Shown in pieces: positions 33,199-39,374 of a stretch of 64,000 bases of DNA. A program made the position numbers and the translations under genes. Below the pieces are notes generated by a model. That model had not been told where the DNA came from. It searched no databases and worked only from the letters and a program-made list of their open reading frames with translations. The number at the start of each line of letters is the position of its first letter. Positions within the stretch are counted from its first letter, which is position 1. Source of the DNA: Streptomyces iakyrus (GTDB lineage: Bacteria; Actinomycetota; Actinomycetes; Streptomycetales; Streptomycetaceae); the NCBI RefSeq assembly GCF_000717055.1, contig NZ_JNXI01000004.1, positions 310,001 through 374,000 on the forward strand, given 5' to 3'.

Positions 33199-35745
33199 TC
33201 ACCGCCAGATGGACTTCAGCTGCCAGGCACGGAGGTCGTCGAGGGTGGCGGTGCCTCCCTCGGCGAACACCTCGACGCCGGTGCTGGAGGGATCGGGGAA
33301 GATCTGGTCGGTGATCACGGCCTCGCCGCGGCCGCCGAAGACCTCCACGGACGACCAGTCGACGAGGATCCGCAGCCTGACCTTGCCGTTCTCGGCCTTC
33401 AAGGGCGCGGTCTGCACGCCGGGGAAGGTGCTGCTGAAGTCCCCCGCGCCGGATCGGCTGCGGTCGACGTACAGCTCCTGGGCGGCGGTGTCGTAGCCGA
33501 TGACGGTCTCCTCGCCGCCCGCACCGGTGCGTACCTTCAGGCCGAAGCGGTCCGCGTCCTTGAGGGAGAAGGTCGCCTCGATGTCGAGCGCCTTGCCCTT
33601 GGCCCCGAGGCCGGTCAGGGACTTCGAGGTGCTCTCGACGGTGACGCCGGACGCCGTGGCAGGGTTCTTCCGCCGGAGGGACTCCAGAGGGCCCACCGGC
33701 TTGCTGGTCAGCCGGATCCGGCCGTCGACGGTACGCAGGGCCATCTCCCTCGGGACGCTCTGCACGCCGCGCCACGGTGAGGTCGGGACGGACTGGCCGT
33801 AGTCCCAGTTGTTCATCCAGCCGATCATGTAGCGCTTGCCGCCCGGCGCGTCCTCCCAGGACACGGCCGCGTAGTAGTCCTTGCCGTAGTCGGCCCAGTC
33901 GGCGCGCTGCAGAACGGACTCGGCGGGCTTGTCCGCGGTGGTGAACCGGTCGGCCAGTACGTGGCCCCAGCCGCCGGTGTTCATGTCGACGATCCTGATC
34001 TGCGCCTCCTTGCCGATGTATGGACGCATGTCGAAGGACGCCCAGTCCAGGGCCTCACTGTCGGTGCCGGTCACGCTGCGGACGACCTTGCCGTCGACGA
34101 TCAGGTTGACGGACGTCTCCTGGGAGGCGCGCTGGACCGGGGTGTCGGACACGACGATGTGGTCGGCGTTGACATGGCCCCAGCCGCCGGTGTTGTCGTC
34201 GACGATCCTGATCCGCGCCTTCTTGCCGGCCAGGTCGCCGACGTCCCACGAGGCCCAGTCGAGCGCCTCGGAGTCCTTGCCCGTGGCGCTGCGCACGACC
34301 CGGCCGTCCACGAGGAGTTCGACGGCGGTGGGGCCGGCCCCTTCTGCCGGGTGGTTGCCGCCGCCGATGAGGAAGTTGATGTGCTTCTTGTCGACGGTGA
34401 ACTCGGGCGAGGTGAGGGTGCCGGTGGTGGAGTCGCCGCTCCGGAAGGTGTTGACCAGGCCGCTGCCCAGGTATCCGGAGACGTGTTGCTGGCCGGGGAG
34501 GGTGCCGTTGGCCGGTGCCGTGCCGAAGGCGTCCCCGGTCGCCGTCCAGTCGCCGTAGCCGCCGCCCTCGAAGTCGGCGAGGACCGTGCCCTCGGGCGCG
34601 GTGCCGTCCAGGACGGTGCCGGCCTTGTGCGGATGCCGCCCGCCACCGATCTTGAAGTTCAGGTAGGGGCTGGTCACGGTGAAGGAGGGGGAGGTGAGGG
34701 AGCCGGTGGTGCCGTCACCGCCGTGGAAGCTGTTGGCGAGGCCCTTGCCGTCGAAGCCCGAGACGGCTTGCTGACCGTCCAGCGTACCGGTTGCCGGTCT
34801 CTGGCCGAACGCGGTCCCGGTCGCCGTCCAGTCCCCGAAACCGTCGCCCTCGAAGTCCTGCACGACATCGCCCGTGGGCGGTGTGTAGGTGCCCTTGTCG
34901 TCAGGGGTGAACTTCTTGCCGTCGAAGTCTCCGACGAAGTACTGGGCGGCCGAACCACCCGCGATGCCACCGGGGTTGAGGTTGACCACCAGGACCCACT
35001 TGATCTTCTTCGGGTCCCCGTCGACCGCGAGGGGGAACAGGTCGGGGCACTCCCACACACCGCCCGTCGCACCGGCGGGCCCGAACTCGCTCTGCAGGTC
35101 CCAGTCCTTGAGGTTCTTGGACGAGTAGAACCGCACCTTGTGCTCGACGGACAGGGACACGGTCATCAGCCAGCTCTTGGTCGGCGCGTACCACTGGACC
35201 TTGGGGTCGCGGAAGTCCTTGGAGCCGATGTCGATGACGGGATTGCCCTGGTACTTGGTCCAGGTGCGGCCCCGGTCGGTGCTGTAGGCGAGCGACTGGG
35301 CCTGCTTGCCGCCGTTCTTGTAGGCACTGGTGTAGATCGCCACCATGGGCGGGTTCTCCTTCGTGCCGAACCCGGTCGTGTTGTTCCAGTCGACCACCGC
35401 GCCGCCGGAGAACACCATCTCCTCGTCGTCGTGCGACAGAGCGAGCGGCAACTCCTCCCAGTGCACGAGGTCCTTGCTCACTGCGTGCCCCCAGGACATG
35501 GCGCCCCAGGAGTTGCCGTTCGGGTTGTACTGGTAGAAGAGGTGGTACTCGCCCTTGTAGTACACGAGACCGTTGGGGTCGTTCATCCAGTTCTTCTGCG
35601 GGGTGAAGTGGAACTGGGGCCTGTAGGTCTCGGTGTATGTCTGTGCGGCGCCCTGCGGGGTGAGCGGGGCCGCCGACAGGACGAAGGCGGTCACCACCGA
35701 CGCCACCCGCATGCGGGCCTGCCGGGATACGCGTATACGGCTCAT
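33199..35745 (-). CDS. Secreted GH32 levanase with nested inserted modules
   Basis: 848 residues from the ATG at 35745 (AAGGAG 6 nt upstream); signal peptide to about residue 34. GH32 propeller: nucleophile Asp56 in NWMNDPNG (52-59), Asp180 in FRDP (178-181), acid/base Glu232 in ECPD (232-235), and C-terminal beta sandwich (about 690-848). Residues about 297-602 are inserted between propeller strands: half-module A (297-370), A' (391-464), B' (475-531), B (546-602), i.e. one complete A'B' domain nested inside a second copy AB. The propeller resumes at ADWADYGKDYYAAVSW. Typical levanases lack such a large insert at this point. It would release fructose from levan for the importer. Confidence 0.93.
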   Translation of the reverse strand: MSRIRVSRQARMRVASVVTAFVLSAAPLTPQGAAQTYTETYRPQFHFTPQKNWMNDPNGLVYYKGEYHLFYQYNPNGNSWGAMSWGHAVSKDLVHWEELPLALSHDDEEMVFSGGAVVDWNNTTGFGTKENPPMVAIYTSAYKNGGKQAQSLAYSTDRGRTWTKYQGNPVIDIGSKDFRDPKVQWYAPTKSWLMTVSLSVEHKVRFYSSKNLKDWDLQSEFGPAGATGGVWECPDLFPLAVDGDPKKIKWVLVVNLNPGGIAGGSAAQYFVGDFDGKKFTPDDKGTYTPPTGDVVQDFEGDGFGDWTATGTAFGQRPATGTLDGQQAVSGFDGKGLANSFHGGDGTTGSLTSPSFTVTSPYLNFKIGGGRHPHKAGTVLDGTAPEGTVLADFEGGGYGDWTATGDAFGTAPANGTLPGQQHVSGYLGSGLVNTFRSGDSTTGTLTSPEFTVDKKHINFLIGGGNHPAEGAGPTAVELLVDGRVVRSATGKDSEALDWASWDVGDLAGKKARIRIVDDNTGGWGHVNADHIVVSDTPVQRASQETSVNLIVDGKVVRSVTGTDSEALDWASFDMRPYIGKEAQIRIVDMNTGGWGHVLADRFTTADKPAESVLQRADWADYGKDYYAAVSWEDAPGGKRYMIGWMNNWDYGQSVPTSPWRGVQSVPREMALRTVDGRIRLTSKPVGPLESLRRKNPATASGVTVESTSKSLTGLGAKGKALDIEATFSLKDADRFGLKVRTGAGGEETVIGYDTAAQELYVDRSRSGAGDFSSTFPGVQTAPLKAENGKVRLRILVDWSSVEVFGGRGEAVITDQIFPDPSSTGVEVFAEGGTATLDDLRAWQLKSIWR

Positions 35746-36150
35746 AGCGGCTCCTTGTCCCACGGCCGTCGACGCGGCGGTGGGGAGGAACCCTGCGCGA
35801 CGACCGAGAAGTGCACCCCGGCCCGACGAAGGCTGCCCCGTCGTCACCCGAGGGTGTCATCGTTGACTTGTGTCATCGATGACAGTGGCTGCCCGATTAT
35901 GAGACGCAGTCAGGTGGCCGCGTCAACGGTCCGGAAGTGATTGGTCCGGCGCGCCCTGTGGGAGTCAGGGCGTCGATCTACCCCCGCCGACCGGGCAAGG
36001 GCGAACGGACTCGTCGCCGGTCGCACGTCGCACATCATCGACCGTGACATAGGCCACCCGTGTGCATCCGCAGCGCGTGTGTTTGCGTTCGCGTCGGCTG
36101 GAAAGTGGCTCTGTAGTCATGTGACCGAAAGCCGGGAAAGAGGAGGTCCG
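35746..36150. other. 405-bp intergenic region, levanase to bL37
   Basis: Holds the leftward levanase promoter and paired operators (35855-35926) and, further right, the presumed rightward promoter of the bL37 gene. No Zur-like box or other clear site was seen before bL37. No additional coding sequence is convincing here. Confidence 0.6.
35855..35926. promoter_or_regulatory. Levanase promoter with two operators 16 bp apart
   Basis: Operators: TGTCATCGTTGACT (35855-35868) and the perfect palindrome TGTCATCGATGACA (35871-35884), starts exactly 16 bp apart. Leftward promoter: TTGACG (complement of 35921-35926), N19, CATAAT (complement of 35896-35901). Layout and site sequence repeat those of the importer promoter at 29276-29348, so both should answer to the same LacI protein. 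Confidence 0.75.
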
Positions 36151-36228
36151 ATGTCCTCGAAGCGACGTCGCAAGAAGAAGGCCCGCCGCAAGAACGGCGC
36201 GAACCACGGCAGTCGTCCGCAGTCCTGA
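36151..36228 (+). CDS. bL37-type 50S ribosomal protein (25 residues)
   Basis: A strong GAGGAGGT precedes the ATG by 4 nt. The peptide starts MSSKRRRKKKARRKNGANHG, and ends SRPQS. Extremely basic, it resembles the actinobacterial ribosomal protein bL37 (about 24 residues, lysine/arginine-rich then ANHGKRP), first seen in mycobacterial ribosome structures. The SRPQS tail departs from the usual KRPN ending, so this may be a second, diverged copy. Followed by an 18-bp perfect hairpin, as expected for a single-gene transcript. Confidence 0.75.
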   Translation: MSSKRRRKKKARRKNGANHGSRPQS

Positions 36229-36247
36229 GCGTCGTGCGGGCACGCTG

Positions 36248-36289
36248 ACGCAAACGGGTGAGTGGCACCTGCCACTCACCCGTTTGCGT
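36248..36289. terminator. 18-bp perfect hairpin terminator after bL37
   Basis: ACGCAAACGGGTGAGTGG (36248-36265) pairs without mismatch with CCACTCACCCGTTTGCGT (36272-36289), loop CACCTG. Starts 20 bp after the bL37 stop. One of the strongest structures in the window. Confidence 0.92.
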
Positions 36290-36321
36290 TCGCAGGGGCT
36301 TCACGGCCTCGCACATGGCGT

Positions 36322-36363
36322 GGTCGAGGACGTCACCCGCCCCCATGGGCGACGTCCTCGACC
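36322..36363 (-). terminator. Hairpin terminator downstream of the metzincin-like gene
   Basis: GGTCGAGGACGTC (36322-36334) pairs perfectly with GACGTCCTCGACC (36351-36363); the loop holds a further GCCC/GGGC stem (36339-36350). It lies 53 bp beyond the stop of the leftward gene at 36417. Confidence 0.85.
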
Positions 36364-36416
36364 GCTCCCCCGGTGCCGGACTGTGGCTCAGGTGCCCGCG
36401 CGGCGGATCCGTGCCG

Positions 36417-37499
36417 TCACCAGCACATCACCGCCGTCCCGCCGGAACCCCAGGCGGAGTACAGGCGTACGCGGACGACGTAGCGGCGGCCCTTGACGAG
36501 CCGGGCGCCGATCGTGGCGTTGTGCGGAGTTCCCCCGTCGTCCCGGCCGGCGAGGTAGCGGGGCTCCCAGTCCCGCTCCTCGAAGAGCACCATGACGGCG
36601 TCGCAGTCGCCGAAGACGGCCAGCGTGTAGCTGCGGGTCTCCGGCGGGTCGATCACGAAGTCCGCCTGCTCGCCGGGTCCGGTGCCGAGCGGCGCCGAGC
36701 GGAACGGCACCAGCGCGGGCGATCCCTGCGGATGCGCCGGCGGATACCAGCGCAGCACGGACTCCTTGTCGGCGGCGGACAGCGTGCCGGGCGGATGCAG
36801 ACCCCCGCGGTACTGCTCCGGCTCCAGGATCAGCCCCGGCGGGAAGGGGAACCCCATGACCGACTGCGGGTCCCAGACACCGTCGGCCTCGTCCGGGCCG
36901 AGCTTGCGCAGGATGTTGTAGTGCGTCCGCTCGCGGCTCCAGTGGTGGGGCGGGCCCGCCAGTTCGGCGTACACAGCCTCGTCGTCCCAGTGGATGCCCG
37001 CGAACGGGCTCTGGTGCTCGTGCAGCAGGCCGAGCGCGTGGCCGATCTGGTGCAGGGCCGCCCAGCTCTCCCCGGGCGCGGTCAGGTCCCAGCCGAAGTT
37101 CATGGTGCGTTCCCGCCCGCCGGCCGGGAGCGCCTCCCGGCCCACCCTCGACCAGGAGCCGTCGCCGGCCTGGAACCCGCTGCGCAGTTCGGCCTCCGAG
37201 CGGTCGCCGACCTCGGCGAAGGTGATCCCGATGCCGAGGTCCTGCCACTCCCGGAAGGCCGCGCGCACCACCTCCCGCTGCTCCTCGGCGCCGGCCCACG
37301 ACACCCGCCGCGTCATCCCCCTCCCCGGCACGGGGATGACGGACGCGTCGGAGTCGCCGTCGAAGAACCAGTAGTGCAAGACGGTGCCGTTGACCCACAT
37401 CCGCCGCCCGCTCGCGAGCGCGCTCAGCCGCTCGGCCGCCAGCCCCGGTGCGAAGGCGGGCGCCGGCGCCTGAGCCAGCGAGCAGTAGCGTGCGGTCAT
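36417..37499 (-). CDS. Metzincin-like (M12A/astacin-type) protein with altered active site
   Basis: 360 residues, no signal peptide. The zinc site reads ALHQIGHALGLLHEHQSP (residues 148-165): ligands His150, His154, His160 are present but the catalytic base, Glu in HExxH, is Gln151 (codon CAG). A Met-turn candidate SVMGFPFP follows (about 216-223). After about residue 260 a C-terminal beta-rich domain occurs (QADFVIDPPETRSYTLAVFG...GRRYVVRVRLYSAWG), like the pre-peptidase/PPC folds. Zinc binding is plausible, peptide hydrolysis doubtful. Divergent from the LuxR regulator, sharing its promoter region. Confidence 0.78.
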   Translation of the reverse strand: MTARYCSLAQAPAPAFAPGLAAERLSALASGRRMWVNGTVLHYWFFDGDSDASVIPVPGRGMTRRVSWAGAEEQREVVRAAFREWQDLGIGITFAEVGDRSEAELRSGFQAGDGSWSRVGREALPAGGRERTMNFGWDLTAPGESWAALHQIGHALGLLHEHQSPFAGIHWDDEAVYAELAGPPHHWSRERTHYNILRKLGPDEADGVWDPQSVMGFPFPPGLILEPEQYRGGLHPPGTLSAADKESVLRWYPPAHPQGSPALVPFRSAPLGTGPGEQADFVIDPPETRSYTLAVFGDCDAVMVLFEERDWEPRYLAGRDDGGTPHNATIGARLVKGRRYVVRVRLYSAWGSGGTAVMCW

Positions 37500-37544
37500 G
37501 GGCCATAGCCTGCCCCGCGGCCCGCCCCCGGCGCCTGAGTCGGG

Positions 37545-37591
37545 GGCTACTCAAGTCGCCCTGTATCAAGAGTGAGTAGCCGCGCTCATGT
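37545..37591. promoter_or_regulatory. Promoter region with island motif CTGTATCAAGAG-N12-CTCATGT
   Basis: CTGTATCAAGAG starts at 37561 and CTCATGT at 37585. The same pair with the same 24-bp offset occurs at 42017/42041 before the S8 protease. A 9-bp inverted repeat GGCTACTCA (37545-37553)/TGAGTAGCC (37573-37581) surrounds the first box here only. If CTCATG is a -10, the start of transcription falls near the GTG at 37596, which would make the LuxR mRNA leaderless. Interpretation as an ECF-type promoter is inferred. Confidence 0.5.
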
Positions 37592-37595
37592 CTGT

Positions 37596-39320
37596 GTGAC
37601 GACTTACGAGCGGGACGCGACGACGCTGGAGCTGCCCTGGCCGTTCGCCGGGCGGGAGGACGAACTGGAACTGGCCCGCCGGTCGTTGACCGGCGTGCGG
37701 CGCGGCATCGTGGTGACGGGCCCGGCCGGCTGCGGGAAGACCCGTCTCGTCACCGAGGCGATCCGCGGCACCGATTGCGCCCGGGCGGCCGGCACGCCCG
37801 AGAGCCGGGCCATCCCCTTCGCGGCGTTCGCGCATCTGCTCCCCGAGTCGGTCACCCTGCACCGCGCGGTCCAACTGCTGTCCGGTGTCCGCACGCTGCT
37901 GGTGGACGACGCGCACCTTCTCGACGACGCCTCCGCCGCCCTGGTCCATCAGCTCGCCGTGCACGGGCGCACCCGGCTGCTGGTCGTCGCCACCGCCGGC
38001 GCTCCCGTGCCCGGCGCGGTCTCCCGGCTGTGGACCGGCGAACTCCTGCCGCGCCTCGCGCTGGAGCCCCTGGCGGAGGAGGAGACCGGCCGGCTGCTCA
38101 CGGCCGGCGCCGGCCCTCTCGACGCGCTCACCCTCAACCGGCTGCGCCGCCTGAGCCGGGGCGACCTGCGGCTGCTGCGCGACCTGCTGGGCGCGGTGCG
38201 CGGGCAGCTGACCCCGGTCCCGGACACCGGCGAACGCGCGTGGCGGGGCCCGGTCCCGCTGACCACGGCCGTACGAGAACGCACCGCCCCCGTCCTCGGC
38301 CGGAGCCGCCCCCTCGAACGGGAGACCCTCGACCGCCTCGCCTTCGCCGAGCCCCTGCCCCCGGACCTGGACGACCTGGACCTCGGGGCTCTCGAAGCGC
38401 TGGAGTCGGACGGCCTGATCGAGGTCGACGACCACGGGGCCGTCCGACTCGCCCACCCCCTGTACGGGCCGGTGCTCCGGGCCGCGGCGGGCCGGCTGCG
38501 GGCCCGCCGGCTGGCCCGGGCACCGGAGGAGTACGCCGCCGCCCTCGACGCCGAGTGCGCGGACCTGACCCGCCGCATCGACCGGGCCGACGTACGGGCG
38601 ACGGCCAAACCGGTGGGGGAGTGGCAGGTCGCCGAGGGCGGCCCCCTGCCGGGCGGGTACGCCGCCGTGCGCGCCCGCTATGCGCGGCTGCGCGGGGAGG
38701 TGCGGGAGGCCGCCGCCTGGGCCCGGGAAGGGCTGCGGAGCGAGCCCGCGCACGCCTCCTGCCGCGCGGAACTCCACCGCGCATCGGCGACGGTGGACAG
38801 CCCGGGCGACCTCGGCCCGGAGGCCTTCACCGACCCCTACGACGCCGTCCGCCTCGGCGCCCCCGACCAGGCCGTCGACCGCCTCGGCGGCGTCTTCGCC
38901 CGGCATGCCGACGCCCTCACCCGCGCCGACGGCCCGGAGCTGGACGCGGTGGCCGGGGAACTGGAAAGGCGCGGCTTCCTGCTGTTCGCCGCCGAAGCAC
39001 ATGCCCAGGCCGTACGCGCCCACCGGGACCCGCGCGCCGCCCGGCACTCCCGCACCCGGGCGGTCGCCCTGGCCCGGCGCTGCCAGGGTGCCCGCACCCC
39101 CGCGCTGGCCGGGCTGGTCCTCGGCGAACTCACCGCCCGCCAGCGGCAGATCGTCACCCTCGCCGCGGCCGGCCTGACCAACCGGCAGATCGCCGAACGC
39201 CTCACCCTGTCGGTCCGCACCGTCGGCAACCACCTGTACAGCGCCTACGCCCGGCTCGGCGCGAGTGACCGCGGCGCCCTGCCGTGGACGGCCCACGCGC
39301 CGCAAGCCCAGCCGGCCTAG
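37596..39320 (+). CDS. LuxR-family regulator with N-terminal AAA-type ATPase domain
   Basis: 574 residues from the GTG at 37596; a GTG 24 bp upstream (37572) is also possible but overlaps the promoter motif. N-terminal P-loop: Walker A VTGPAGCGKTRLV (about residues 40-52) and Walker B TLLVDDAHLLDD. The middle is helical and repeat-like. C-terminal GerE/LuxR helix-turn-helix: LTARQRQIVTLAAAGLTNRQ followed by IAERLTLSVRTVGNHL. It belongs to the large LAL-like regulators but is shorter than the usual 900 residues. Likely controls the protease island. Confidence 0.88.
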   Translation: MTTYERDATTLELPWPFAGREDELELARRSLTGVRRGIVVTGPAGCGKTRLVTEAIRGTDCARAAGTPESRAIPFAAFAHLLPESVTLHRAVQLLSGVRTLLVDDAHLLDDASAALVHQLAVHGRTRLLVVATAGAPVPGAVSRLWTGELLPRLALEPLAEEETGRLLTAGAGPLDALTLNRLRRLSRGDLRLLRDLLGAVRGQLTPVPDTGERAWRGPVPLTTAVRERTAPVLGRSRPLERETLDRLAFAEPLPPDLDDLDLGALEALESDGLIEVDDHGAVRLAHPLYGPVLRAAAGRLRARRLARAPEEYAAALDAECADLTRRIDRADVRATAKPVGEWQVAEGGPLPGGYAAVRARYARLRGEVREAAAWAREGLRSEPAHASCRAELHRASATVDSPGDLGPEAFTDPYDAVRLGAPDQAVDRLGGVFARHADALTRADGPELDAVAGELERRGFLLFAAEAHAQAVRAHRDPRAARHSRTRAVALARRCQGARTPALAGLVLGELTARQRQIVTLAAAGLTNRQIAERLTLSVRTVGNHLYSAYARLGASDRGALPWTAHAPQAQPA

Positions 39321-39337
39321 CCCGGGCGCCCAGGACC

Positions 39338-39374
39338 GGCGGCCTGACCCGGACAGGGGACGGGTCAGGCCGCC
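39338..39374. terminator. Hairpin between convergent LuxR and CHAT genes
   Basis: GGCGGCCTGACCCG (39338-39351) pairs perfectly with CGGGTCAGGCCGCC (39361-39374), 9-nt loop. It overlaps the last codons of the CHAT gene and lies 17 bp after the LuxR stop; can act in both directions. Confidence 0.85.
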
